A DNA stretch of 64,000 nucleotides, taken from contig CAXIPT010000005.1 in the NCBI GenBank assembly GCA_964030475.1, forward strand, positions 788,705 through 852,704, written 5' to 3'. Origin of the DNA: Tethya wilhelma (taxonomy: Eukaryota; Porifera; Demospongiae; Tethyida; Tethyidae). Under the pieces are notes generated by a model, which searched no databases, had not been told where the DNA came from, and saw nothing but the letters and a program-made list of their open reading frames with translations. The translations under genes were made by a program, and so were the position numbers. Shown here one piece after another: positions 11,415 to 22,490 of the stretch (positions are counted from its first letter, which is position 1; the number at the start of each line of letters is the position of its first letter).

Positions 11415-11655
11415 ATCAACCGAATTGCAAAACTACGTGAGTACAAAGTACTGGGGGGGGGGGGCTTTTAATAACACACCAAAGTTATGACATAAAATGA
11501 CATCATCCCATCCTCTGCATTATTATTATTATGCAGCAAACACAAAACATGAAAACACATCTAATTTAATCTAGTCTAGGTCTAGACGGAGAGACTATAG
11601 GCCTACAATAATTCTTCGATAATGAGGTACTATCTAGTTGAGATAAGAGCAAGAG

Positions 11656-11925
11656 CTAGCTACTGTGATTTCTTTGACGCTTTCCAGTGATATTCTTGGC
11701 TGTACTGTGAGGTCTTCTTTGCACTAGTCCAGATCTGGTCTCACGGTCCTTTTTGCTTGTCCGACTTGAATCATGTTCACCTTCCACAGGCTTTCCTGAA
11801 AAATAAAATAGTCCACAAGCATGAAACATAAAGCATAATCATCTTGTCCTACTTCTTCGATTACAAGTTACAACCAGTGCATGTCATTGTGGACCTGTTA
11901 AGAGTTTCTTATACTTACTACTATG

Positions 11926-11962
<37 letters not shown>

Positions 11963-12699
11963 CACAAGTTATTTTTGTAGATACATCTACCTTGTTCCAC
12001 ACACACGTTATTTTTTGTAGATATATATATACCTTCTTCGGCAATTGAGTCTCTTTGCCAGTAGGGGACACTGCAAGTCAATGGAGTTTGACTCGTCTGA
12101 GATACTTCAAGGGCATTTTCATCTGAGGATTGTGAACTTTCAAGTTGTGAGGTCTGTGAACATTCCAGTGTTGATGTGGTTCCCCGAGAGCTAGCACTCT
12201 GGTGCTAAACATTGAAAGCACAATCATTACACAACTGTTTGCCATACAACAACAACAACAACAATTTTAGCTGAACATCTGTTGGCTAAGATATTCAGCA
12301 ACAACATTAACATGCATTATGAGCAAAATGTGCTGACTCATTACGGGTGGAGACAACCATGTGATTCAAGGGGACTTCAAGAGACAAATTAGCTACAAGC
12401 AACACATTCAGCAACAGCTGAGCAAGCACAGGTATACAATATTGTACAGATAAATTTATACATGCATGTGCTTGGCAAGAGAACCACAACATACCTGTCT
12501 TCCTGAACTCTTGCGCACAATAAGGATAAAAATCACAAAGCTTCCAAGAATGAACAGTGCTGCTAGTATCACCAAAGTAGATGTGAAGCCTACACAACCA
12601 AGAACAATGCATGTATAGCATGAATTTAATGGCAATGTCCTAGCTAGTTCATTCTGCCCCATGCACACACACACACACTCGCGCGCGCGCACACACACA

Positions 12700-12773
<74 letters not shown>

Positions 12774-13819
12774 GGCAAGTCTCCTACACACAAATACATA
12801 AACAGATATGCATAGTCAGCAAAGCAAAAAGAAACTCGATATAATGTACAGCCGCTACACCAAAGGGACAATGTGTGAATGGACCTTTAAACTGAATTTC
12901 CACTGAGATTAATCAACATACCTACTATGGAAGTAAGATTCAATGTGTTCGTCTGAGACTGAGGGTAGACAACTCCATCATCAAGATCTGTAGTAGATTC
13001 AGATTCCGGCAATACTTCTGATTCCAGCGATTCTGATGATACTTCCGACTCTGATGTCACTTTAGCATCTGTGGGAACACTATTAAGCACTACCAATGTT
13101 ACATTAGCAGTGTATTCGGCTATTGATGATGGATTTCTATATAGTGCACACTTTAAGACCAATCCATCGTTCAAAGGTGAAGCCAATACAGAGCAGTTCC
13201 GACAGCCCCTTATGACATTAGTGCAGTTCACTTTCAGGTCCTGCATCAGGCTACTCTGGGAATAAAACTTCTCACCGGTCAGAGGGGAGATGCCAGACAC
13301 ATCGGTAGTAAAGCCACTCGTGTTGCCATAGCAACAGGTATTCATGGCTGTAGTGTTGACGTCTACTTCCCATGGGTCAACCTCAAAATCTACGAAAATG
13401 AAGGAACTTGGAATTATCTAGTCTCGCAGGCCAGACGTCCAAGAGGGGGGAAAAGGACGGCTGATAAATTAAAAGTGGAAGTTGGCTCAAACTCATAATT
13501 ACTTCACACTGGAATACACTAAGACTTGAGACAGTTGCAGCTAAACTAGTCTTCAGACGAAGACTTTTTTTTCACTTGTGACAGCATGACCTTACATCAT
13601 GCTAACGAAATTCCAATTGTACACAAAAACTGGGCCACTTTTACCAGACGTCTCTTTCCCCCCCTCTCGGACGTCTGGTCCGCGAGACTAAGAACTATCT
13701 TTGTTTTGGTTTGTTTCTACTATATATACTAACTTACAAACTTGACAGGCTGCATTGGTTATAAGTAGACAGAGTAGAGCTGTTAGCACCAGAAGCACCA
13801 CTGCTGTAAAAGCTGTCAT
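11656..13819 (-). CDS. IgTM-6, single-pass Ig-like receptor (second subfamily)
   Basis: Exons 13738-13819, 12922-13389, 12495-12589, 12033-12204 and 11656-11795, about 318 residues. The signal peptide starts MTAFTAVVLLVLTALLCLL. The ectodomain begins FEVDPWEVDVN, with NTCCYGN, NCTN, GCRNC and DGLVLKCALYRN, then a Ser/Glu stalk longer than in IgTM-4. The membrane exon is STLVILAALFILGSFVIFIL then IVRKSSGRQ. The tail is Ser/Gln-rich with SVPYWQRDS and ends in a basic segment (KNITGKRQRNHSS). The first intron contains a fold-back transposon (13419-13690), and CA runs lie in two other introns. It is head to head with IgFN-1 across about 480 bp. Confidence 0.75.
11933..11960. repeat. (CA)n microsatellite
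   Basis: CA dinucleotide run in an IgTM-6 intron. Confidence 0.9.
12661..12770. repeat. (CA)n microsatellite, about 110 bp
   Basis: Long CA run with a short CG-alternating block (CGCGCGCGC), capable of Z-DNA formation, in the IgTM-6 intron upstream of the membrane exon. Confidence 0.9.
13419..13690. mobile_element. Fold-back MITE, TAGTCTCGC family
   Basis: Ends are TAGTCTCGCAGGCCAGACG and its complement with small mismatches; the subterminal G/C runs (AGAGGGGGG, CCCCCCTCT) also pair. The flanks GAATTATC and GAACTATC look like a decayed target duplication. Length is 272 bp. It lies in the intron between the signal and ectodomain exons of IgTM-6. Confidence 0.75.
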
Positions 13820-14296
13820 TGTAAAATAGCTGTAAAAATACAATACACACAGTCATGAATACAAGAGTATCTATTAATTTTGTATTCTTATGCAGTAACT
13901 ATGAATTTCATGGCTATCCCATACTACTAGACAATGGCCAGAGTGATTTTCAGGCAATCTAGTTTATGAACTTACCTAACAATGAATTGATGTATGATAT
14001 AATTATATTTGGTCTCTTGGCTATTCTCCCGATTTTAGCCTGGACAGAGAAGATGATGCACGCGTACATTTATATGCCATAATAATAATATTATGGCTAT
14101 AATACTCGATAACACAGGACTATACTCGACTATACTGTAAAAGTTCAGCCATTACTGTGAGACATTACGTAATACTAATTGTCTCCCATCAAGGACTTTC
14201 CCTTTCTTGATCACTCTGTGTATGTTCCTGTGTATAAAAGTACATTTTTTAGCTGTATCCACCCACAAACTACTAGAATGCATTGCAGTTGACACC
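13820..14296. promoter_or_regulatory. Bidirectional promoter between IgTM-6 and IgFN-1
   Basis: The two start codons are 477 bp apart on opposite strands. On the IgFN-1 side are a TATAAAAG box (14233-14240), 57 bp before the ATG, and a GGACTTTCCC kappa-B-like site (14193-14202). The block ATTACGTAAT to GTGTATA is shared with the IgTM-4 upstream region. Shared control of the two receptors is inferred. Confidence 0.55.
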
Positions 14297-17200
14297 ATGA
14301 GATTGCATTTGCTATTGTTACTCTACATCATCTCATTGAGTACCCATGAGATATTACTTTGTGAAGGTACAACATCTGCAAGTGAGTAAAAATTGACTAA
14401 TATTTTACTGCAATTTGCTTTGTAATTATGTGCATGCATACATGTTTTAAAAGTATGAATGAATCAGTTGCAACCTGTAGCCATACTTTTGTTGCTTAGG
14501 ATATCAATCACCAGTCCTATATTGATATTATTCTGTTGTGTCCGTTGGATACTATAATAATACAGATTTGCAGCCCCTCAACTATGTAGCACTTCTCAAC
14601 CAAGAGAATAAACCGACCTTCAGTTGCACAGTCCATGGAGCCAACTATGCCAGCTGGGAGATCAATGATCAGTCTGACCTGGTGGACAGGGAGAGTGAGA
14701 GACAGAGAAGAGGAATTGAAACAGAACACGACGAAATCCAAGGAATGTCTCGATCCTATCATGCCACTCTCAAACTCTCCCCAAGCCTGGTGAACAGGTA
14801 CACAAAGATCCAGTGCTGGGCATCAGTGAGGGATGGAAGTGGACCCAGTGTTGTCAGTGCTACTGCCATCTTCCAAATACAAGGTAAAGAACTCTTACGT
14901 ATTGCCATTAAATTGCATGCATTAATTATTTTGCAGATAATCATCAAGTTTGTGTAAGCTTATTGAAAAATAATTATGGTACCCATGCATGCTTTTTTGA
15001 GTAGTTCTACACAGGCACATGCAATAAATTTTTGCTACAGTGAAACTTCTGTAATATTATAATTGATTTTTCTTTGTTTATTCAGGTTTACTTGGGGAAC
15101 CCAGAAATATCACTAGCTCTCCTCTCAATAAGACACATACACTCATTCAATGGCAGCCGCCACACACACTGAACATCACAGACATAGAGCCAGACATTCA
15201 GCAATACACAGTGTGTGTGTCTCATACTGGAATCAGTCAATATTGCTTCAATAGCACAAGTCTTGAACTGGTGCTTGCTAATCTGAATGTTCGTAAGGAG
15301 GTGAATGTGTCAGCATGGAATGGGCTGGGTAGAGGTGAAATAGGGAACCTGTCTCTCAATGCTTGCGAACCACAGGATATTTCAGGTATATTATGTATAT
15401 AGTCACCAGCTGTATGATCTATAGAGACAGCTATAATATGTGTTCGATCCGATATGCATTCAGACAACATTGTAGTTAATGTGTGCATATTATTATATAG
15501 GTGTGGAAGTAGTTGTTGAAACTACAGGAGAGTTTGACGAAATTATTTTATCACTCACTTTCAACTTCTCCGGAAAGATGGTAAGCAAACAAGACTGATT
15601 TAATAAATTACCATTGGCATAATAATACATGTGAATATTATGCTACGTACACATGCATGCACTTGTTTACAGCAAACTTCGTGTTACTGTTTATACAACC
15701 TTACTCTATCTCACGCACCAAGTAACAATAACACCATCATGACCACTACAATTGGCCCACTCACACCAAGTGTCTTTGAATCCGATGGCTTCACCATTTC
15801 CCTCTCAGAAGGAATACTACCAAACAAACATTATGAAGCCGAGTTGATCTGTGTCACCCATTATGAACCTGGTGGTGTCTTTCCTAATACAACCTTACTC
15901 TTTAGTAAGTTGCAGAGTTACTAGACGCCTGGATATGCATACCCTACATTAGCAAGTTTCAAGATGAACTTAATTTTAAATTTGACAGTTGATTCATTCA
16001 CAATCAACAGTCAAGGTTCACCGTTGACAGTTTATTCATTCAATTTCAAATTCCTGATTGGAGATTGACAGTCTATAATTTCACAAAAGATTCTACTTTC
16101 AATTTTTACTTGCAGGCTCATTTGATGTGCAAGATGTCTCACTGGAGATAAACGAAGAGAACTCCTCTCTCCTCATCTGCTGTACCTTTGCAGTCAGCTC
16201 TCGAGCTCAAGGCTGTCTCATTCTCATCGCAACAACCACCAACTCCACACAACAACAACACTTCACGAGAAATCTGAGTCGTCATGATAGCGCCCCTTCC
16301 ACGTGTTGGGAAGAGACCAATATCGATCGAGGCATTGTTTACACCGTGGCTGTGTGCGATTTAGAGCAAGATGGAGCCTTTGATCTTACAAATCCTGTGT
16401 TTAGTACTGGTAGTGTGTTTATAAATAAAAGTGGTGAGGATTATCATAACGAGAGATGGAGTAGCACGATTGCTGTGAGTACTACCACACTAAATAAGGA
16501 TGGTATGTAGTGAGAGTATGTTGCTTATATTATTCTACAGCAAAAAAATTATTTATGTGTAAACAAAGTGTAGTACACACATACAAGTACAAACCACTCT
16601 TAATGTATTAAATTTCAACCGGTATTTCCCTTTTGTATTCATTAGATGTTCAAACAACCTCGATCTCACAAATCTCTATTGACAAGACTTCATTTCCTTC
16701 TCTATACATCATCATAGGTATAAGCCATTCTTATATATATGAGTGCACACACACACATACACCTCACATGACTATGTCAAGAGTACACACAATAAAAAGG
16801 GAAGAGAGTATCGAACTCACTTACTATTGCCCTGTACAAAAATATGTATGCGGAAACGCCGGAAAGTCACGCGCTTGGAACTTAAAATTTAACCAATACT
16901 ACTTTCCACACACATATTGTACAGGGCAATAGCGTGTTCAATACTCTCTTCCCTTTTTATTATACTCTTGCTGATGTGCAACTACATTCTCTCCTAATCA
17001 TGCACCTCTTTGGCCATGGGTGTCGCTATAGCTATGGCAGTTACCCTATTCAAACTTTGGTTGCTAGGCAATGGCAAACAAGAATGCATTACTTTTGATC
17101 TCTGAATGGTTTGTTACACACATGCACATACAGCAGGTAGCTCAGCTGCTGGTGTTCTCCTGGTGATGATAGCAGTGTTGCTAAGTGTGTTGTGCTGGGT

Positions 17201-18039
17201 GCAGATACACAAGAAGACAAAGAGAAAAACATGTAAGCAATATACATGCTTTCCAGTGCATACAAGCCAATGCTATTCATGATTGATCTTAAGTAGATCT
17301 ATAAACAAGAGCTAATTTTCCCCAAACTGTTTTCACTTTATAGTTTGAGGTGTTGTTCTGGAGTAATTAATGAGCTAGGGTCATGCCCAGGGAAAGACCC
17401 CCAATTGACAGATTCTGATAATTATTTCCTTTCTTTATAAATGTTTTTTTTTTTGTGTGTGTCAGTGGTTTCTGTATACAATTCCATATTATAGGTATGA
17501 GGGATATAGTCAACCCCAATTTTAGCCCCTTGGATGATCTGAGCAATGGATTCAGCTTCAAAACACCAATGGACTTGAAAGTGGAAAGTGACTTACAAAC
17601 ACACAACATACACACACACTTCACAAGTCCTACAATCACCGATTCAACTACACATACAATCGTCCAATGCCCCCTATATGACCACTCAGCACATGGTGAC
17701 CAACAACCAGGCCCAGTATATGAAAAAATTGCCCCTCAATGGTCTCACTCCCCACCAACAGCCACTACAGGGACCACAGTACCCAATGAAAGCTACTGTA
17801 ACATCACTACATCTGATGCTGCTGCTATAGCCATGGAAGAGAATGTGGCCTATGGGACATTTGGAGAGAGACAGCGGAGAGCAACAGGTGTGGCTAGAGG
17901 TGGTCACACTAGTGGGAGGAGGTTCACCAACAGAGGACCACTGCCAAGGTTACCGATGGACACTAGCAGTGCAAATCTTACAGGAACGTCTCATGTTGCT
18001 GTATATGAAACTGTTCATGATACATTGTTAGGTCAGTGA
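14297..18039 (+). CDS. IgFN-1, Ig/FN3 membrane receptor with tyrosine-motif tail
   Basis: Nine exons: 14297-14381, 14566-14883, 15086-15385, 15501-15580, 15673-15904, 16116-16502, 16646-16717, 17137-17232 and 17495-18039, giving 704 residues. Residues 1-24 are a signal peptide (MRLHLLLLLYIISL). Residues 29-134 form an Ig domain (FSCTVHGANYASW ... KIQCWAS). Residues 135-234 are a fibronectin-III fold (EPRNITSSP ... IQWQPP ... YTVCVS). Residues 235-340 and 341-467 are further FN3-like or related modules with paired cysteines. A stalk and membrane helix (AGVLLVMIAVLLSVLCW) precede a basic KKTKRK. The tail (523-704) has YDHS, YEKI, YCNI, YGTF and YETV plus a proline segment GPLPRLP, which are potential SH2 and SH3 docking sites. 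Most introns are phase 1, as expected for shuffled extracellular modules. The acceptor of exon 2 is inferred because the alternative gives an early stop. Several broken copies of this gene occur in the window. Confidence 0.8.
16791..16961. mobile_element. MITE with about 50 bp inverted repeats in an IgFN-1 intron
   Basis: Ends are AATAAAAAGGGAAGAGAGTA and its complement, and the inverted similarity continues inward through TATTGCCCTGTACAA. The element lies between the stalk and membrane exons. No coding capacity. Confidence 0.8.
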
Positions 18040-18222
18040 CATGACATTGTGTGATTGGTTATGTATATACTGTACATTATGGGCTCTGAATAATATGAAT
18101 ATTGCTACATGAATACATTGCATGGTATTCTAATGCACGCACATGGGTAGACAAAATTAATAATTTTACAGTAGCAATTGACATTAGCAGCTAAATACTT
18201 ACTGCGATGAAATTATGTGAAG

Positions 18223-19040
18223 TTAGCTCTGGAGGTAAGTTTGACTAGAATCAAGATCACACTGATCATGAGATGTATCAGGGTCATGATCAAATTTAGG
18301 TGTATCAGAACGTGGGTCAGGATCACGTTCACGTGGATCAAGAGTAGATTCAAGTGTCTCAGGTCCAGGGTGCTATACAGAGGAACAATAAACTTTCATG
18401 ACTATCACAATATTATAATTATACATAACCATATAAACATCCAAGTATATACTCGAAATATCTGGGATCTAGTTTGTGCTCACTTTGCATGCACAGGCTC
18501 ATGCATGTACATGCATGTATCAATCAAAGTGCATGGTGTCAATACAATAATATTATGGTGTGCTTAAAATTAATATTATGGCTACTCTCCAAAATACCTT
18601 TAATTTCTAATTTCTGCCGATTTGTGACAAATATAGCCACCACTATCACAATAATGCCTCCGTCCAAGCACCAGGATCAAGCTTTATTCAAAAATTCAAT
18701 GAAATTCCAGAATAAAGTACTTACTGCCAGCAATAGCAGGAGTATTTAACTGGGAGATATCAGTTGGGGAGTCTTGAGTGGTAGCTGTTGTGTTTGTTGA
18801 GTTCAGTTCATACTGTGGTTCAGTGTTCTGTTCATTGACCGCTGAAGGTGGTAGTACTATGTGCAGTGTAATGCTGTCTGTTTTAAAAGGAATTGAAAAG
18901 TCTTTCACAAGTGAACAGTTCAACATAAAATTGATCTTGTCTTGTGTGGCATTCATGTAGCAACTTCCCACACCATCAGAACCTTCCACTCTTTCAGTTT
19001 GATATACATGGCCTGGGAAAGTCCCCAGGGATCTCCCGTG
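18223..19040 (-). pseudogene. IgTM-7, truncated Ig-like receptor (third subfamily)
   Basis: The ectodomain exon (18725 to about 19010) retains only the second half: GSCYMNATQDKINFMLNCSL, a Thr-rich stalk and the splice donor. Homology to IgTM-8 and IgTM-9 stops abruptly near 19010, and no signal exon precedes it. A degraded membrane exon (18598-18657) gives GIIVIVVAIFVTNRQK with a poor acceptor and a phase that does not match the tail exon. The tail exon (18223-18372) reads in frame as DPDTSHDQCDLDSSQTYLQS at its end. I regard it as a broken gene. It is convergent with IgFN-1, ending 184 bp beyond it. Confidence 0.6.
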
Positions 19041-20167
19041 TCCCATGGCGCGCATGGCCGGCCATCATCGATAATTATCTGTGGCTAGATGATGCAATAT
19101 CGCGGATATCGACGTGATTTGATTGGTTACAGCTCATGGTTACATCATCTGTAATCAGTCTCATTGGGTGAAAGCGTTGTCACCGTATGGCCATATGGTG
19201 GACCAGATCGAGTTCGGGGTGAAGCGACCAGAGCTCGAGGTGCTGGCCATTTTCAAGAAGGAAATCTCTCGTTGGTGTCTGCAAAAATTGAGCTTAGCTG
19301 AATCTCGCACAAATCAAGCCATGGATCAAGGATATGATCTTCAACCGCTGATAATGTGTCAAGTTTAATAAATCTGGTAAGTTGTATACTGAACCGTACG
19401 TTGAAAAATTGCTCTATTATATTTTCTAGCTGTTCTTGTGGTATCGAGTTCTACATGTGGTATAGAAACTGTGTAAATATAGATCCCATACCATAGACGG
19501 TGCGCTTTATCGTAGTACTGTAGGCTCTCCCATCGTTTTTTTTTGTTTTTTTTGTTTTTTTTTTTATGTATCTGTGTACCTGGGATATTTTATAAAGATT
19601 TTTTTTAAAAAAATGCCTTCTAATAGGTGTATAAACTAACACTACTACTTGCGGTTGAAACCCCCCCCTTTTTTTTTGCCCAGTACAGCCAGGACACCCG
19701 GAAGTAGATTTATATAATGTTACCTATTATTATAGGAGATTCCAAAGTCTTACCTGAGTGGTTGTCTGGTCATGAATATGATTATCCGTATAACACACAT
19801 CAATCCGGATTACTCTAAACTGGTTTAGAATGAACATTGTGGAAGTGTTTACAGCAATCTAGCTTGAATCATTGCAGTGGCACGATAAACAAAGTGCACT
19901 ACGGATGATCTACATAAATGTCATATGATTTAAAGGTGAAGCGAGCGTTAATTAGAAAGAACACTAAACGGCTGTAGTCCAGCTAAAGTCTATTCGTGTT
20001 CACTTGAGCCTTCAAAATTTCTTTAAAACTTGGCCGTATATCTATATGCCAAATTTTAAACAACAGCTTAGACAGTTATTCTTTTTAACTTTCAGGCCTA
20101 AACAGCGAAAAGACAACCTTAGCAGGCTTACTACACTCAGAGATACCAACAGAAAGAGTAGCCAAAA
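19041..20167. other. Unassigned stretch with one weak ORF
   Basis: A frame at 19123-19368 without an ATG start encodes VDQIEFGVKRPELEVLAIFK and could be an exon of an unknown gene, but no convincing splice partners were found. Long T-runs and A-runs occur at 19535-19610. Otherwise no recognisable feature. Confidence 0.3.
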
Positions 20168-20489
20168 ATTTTTGGCGTCAGTTTATTTCAAGAGGCAACG
20201 TTCCAGATCGACTATGGGAGCGTTAGACGCTTATTTCCAACTCTCTGCAGGGCCAGATCTATTCGGTTGGCTTCTCTTTCTTATAGTATGAAAAAAATGG
20301 TAGCTCAAACTTACTTCTTGTCGTGATTCTGCAGCAGATGCGAAGACAAAAGCTGCCATTTCTCTGTCGTTCAACGAGCTGTCAAATTTCTTTTTAGATC
20401 TGGCCCTGCCCACATTCAATCCGGTTAAAAAGAGCCACTTTATACGGTCACACGCGGAATACTTTGGAAAAAAACTGACGCCAAAAAAT
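20168..20489. mobile_element. Inverted-repeat element, TTTGGCGTCAGTTT ends (copy 1)
   Basis: TTTGGCGTCAGTTT at 20171-20184 faces its complement AAACTGACGCCAAA at 20472-20485. A second arrangement of the same end motifs is at 43289-43615. It lies just outside the pogo-type element. Confidence 0.5.
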
Positions 20490-20630
20490 CATGCCAACAG
20501 TTTTGCACAAGTTGCGGTTTGCTCCGCACTAAAATAACTACGTGTGCTCATTAAAATATTCATGAGCAAACGGTAGCCGTAACCTTAAGCAAAACCACAC
20601 TACCGTCTTTATTAGAACTAATATTATGCA

Positions 20631-20728
20631 TGATCTAATTTAACCCAAGAAATTCAATTTCCAGGAATTTCCCACTGCATCTAATTTAGAGCACTAATTA
20701 TTTTCTGCTGAATCCAATCTAACGCAGT
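20631..20728 (+). repeat. Left subterminal repeat array of the pogo-type element
   Basis: Three related motifs: TGATCTAATTTAACCCAAG (20631-20649), CATCTAATTTAGAGCAC (20678-20694) and TGAATCCAATCTAACGCAGT (20709-20728). They resemble those at the other end and are candidate transposase-binding sites. Confidence 0.5.
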
Positions 20729-20921
20729 AATACTTGTTACTAAGAAAACATTTTTTAAAAGCATAATACACAAAGACAAGAGTACATATGTGTTACATTC
20801 AGAATCACTCATTTAGTTCATGATCAGACTCTGACACACTTTCAGATTCTGATTTAAATGGATCATCTGAATCTTCTGCTTCTTCTGGACGTTGCACCAC
20901 CAAACTTGGATTTCTAATCAG

Positions 20922-22307
20922 TTAGTCTTCTGATCCATCTGTAGCTGTGGATATCCCAGTTACTTTGAAAGATCCAGCAACCATTGGAGACTGAGCTTCT
21001 AGGTAGGCTTGTGCAATCTGTAGCCAGTTCAAAACTTCTTGTTTAGATGCTGTCTTCAACCTACTTGTTGGATCTTCTGCCACATATAACTGAGAGCGAC
21101 AGAATTTGGAGAATTCAGAGCGGCAAATTGACTTGAATGGTCGGTTCAGAGTCACATCTAACGGTTGAAGTTTAGATGTACATCCTCCTGGAATAACTGC
21201 TATGTCCGTATTGTTACGTGACAAGAGGTCTCGGATGTCATCTGTACAGTGTGCACTGAATGAATCCATGACCAGCAGAGCCTTCTTTCGAGAAGTGTGC
21301 TTCAACCAGATTTCTTGAACCCATGTCTTCATCAACTCTTCATCCATCCATCCTTTTTTTTGCACAGTCACGAACCAGCCCTTGGGAACTGTTAAATTCT
21401 TGAGTTTTCGTATTCCTTTGAAGATAACGAACGGGGGAAGCATAGATCCATCAGCAGCTGCTGCAAGAACTACAGTCAAATGTCTCTTCTCTGCTCCTGT
21501 TGTACGGATAGACACTGTTTTGGTACCTTTCTTTGCTAGAGTGGTGTTGGATGCCATGTCGAAATACATTGGTGTCTCATCCATGTTTCCGATGAGAGAA
21601 AGAGGATACTTATTCTCTTCAACAGCTTGTTTAACTGCTGTGTAAAAACTGGTCACTTTCTGCTCCAATGCTGCTGGGAGTTTTTGAGCTACAGTAGTTT
21701 TTGCTCTGATGACAAGCTCATTCCGTCGCATGAACTTCTGAGCCCAGCCCCTTGATGCCAGAAAGCCATTACAGGTAGGGGAAATTATTTCTGCTGCTTT
21801 ATCCATGAGAGACTGAACAGACACTGGTAGGTGAAGATCTCGCTGTTCTAATACCCATTGGACAAGCTCCAACTCTTTCTCCATGGAATACATTATCTTT
21901 CTGCCACTTCCGGGGGCCCTGAAAACTGTTCCTTTCACTTTTGAAAAGTCAATCTTCATCCAAGGTCCAATCGTACCAGTCCTCAATCCATAAAACTTGC
22001 TGGCCTGGTATTTGCAATGTGCTTTGGCAAACTGGACTACTTCTTCTTTCTTCTTCATAGAGTAGCTGGCTCTAACTCTCTTTGCTGGTGGCTTTGTGGT
22101 TGTTGAGGAACTATCAGACTCATTGATCTCTCTTGAAGGTGTGGCTGGTGCTTGTACTACTTCAGAACTAGGTCTCTTTCTGGGTCTTCCTACTGGTCTC
22201 TTGGCTGGTGGGGCCTTTCTCATTGGTTGTAGAGTACGTGGGGGGTTTGGCTTGGGTGCACCTGGAGGCAATGGAGAGAAGAACTTCTTGATACTTGACT
22301 GATCCAT
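20922..22307 (-). CDS. pogo/Tigger-family DDE transposase
   Basis: 461 residues from MDQSSIKKFF. I chose this ATG (22305-22307) rather than the one 36 bp upstream because the family usually starts near such a motif. Residues 3-10 (QSSIKKFF) fit the PCNA-interacting PIP-box pattern QxxIxxFF. Residues 37-46 contain an AT-hook core GRPRK. Residues 80-200 form a CENP-B/Tc5-type helix-turn-helix pair (RGWAQKFMRRN). The DDE catalytic domain follows, with aspartates near 243 (GNMDETP), 348 (LLVMDSFSAH) and 384 (KLQPLDV). It would bind the element ends and catalyse cut-and-paste transposition at TA. The stop codon at 20922-20924 is followed in frame by 38 more codons encoding a Ser/Asp/Glu-rich tail, so it may be a nonsense mutation. 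Intronless. Confidence 0.9.
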   Translation of the reverse strand: MDQSSIKKFFSPLPPGAPKPNPPRTLQPMRKAPPAKRPVGRPRKRPSSEVVQAPATPSREINESDSSSTTTKPPAKRVRASYSMKKKEEVVQFAKAHCKYQASKFYGLRTGTIGPWMKIDFSKVKGTVFRAPGSGRKIMYSMEKELELVQWVLEQRDLHLPVSVQSLMDKAAEIISPTCNGFLASRGWAQKFMRRNELVIRAKTTVAQKLPAALEQKVTSFYTAVKQAVEENKYPLSLIGNMDETPMYFDMASNTTLAKKGTKTVSIRTTGAEKRHLTVVLAAAADGSMLPPFVIFKGIRKLKNLTVPKGWFVTVQKKGWMDEELMKTWVQEIWLKHTSRKKALLVMDSFSAHCTDDIRDLLSRNNTDIAVIPGGCTSKLQPLDVTLNRPFKSICRSEFSKFCRSQLYVAEDPTSRLKTASKQEVLNWLQIAQAYLEAQSPMVAGSFKVTGISTATDGSED

Positions 22308-22490
22308 AATTTTGTGATTTAATGGCAAGGTGACGAATTTCACATTATAGCAGAGGCTGGTGGATCACTTTTTGATTCACACTTCTGTCACAGACCAATC
22401 AGAATTCGTGGATTAGTAACCAATGATTTTAGAGCATGATTTTGGTATTAAAATGACTGGTTTTTCCATGCTTTCATTCCTCGACCCAAA
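22308..22490. promoter_or_regulatory. Divergent promoter inside the transposon
   Basis: 183 bp separates the two start codons on opposite strands and should drive both the transposase and the HIRAN gene. It contains the inverted words ATTGG/CCAAT (CCAATCAG near 22395, CCAATGAT near 22420), suggestive of CCAAT-box control. Inferred. Confidence 0.4.

Noticed and set aside
12456..12791. Cys-Val repeat ORF
   Set aside because: It is the reverse translation of a CA dinucleotide run; only the membrane exon at 12495-12589 inside it is real.
15631..15924. ORF starting MNIMLRTHACTC
   Set aside because: Its 5' part is intron; only 15673-15904 is an exon of IgFN-1.
19123..19368. 81-residue frame with protein-like composition
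   Set aside because: No ATG, no supported splice sites and no recognised family; kept only as a note in the spacer entry.
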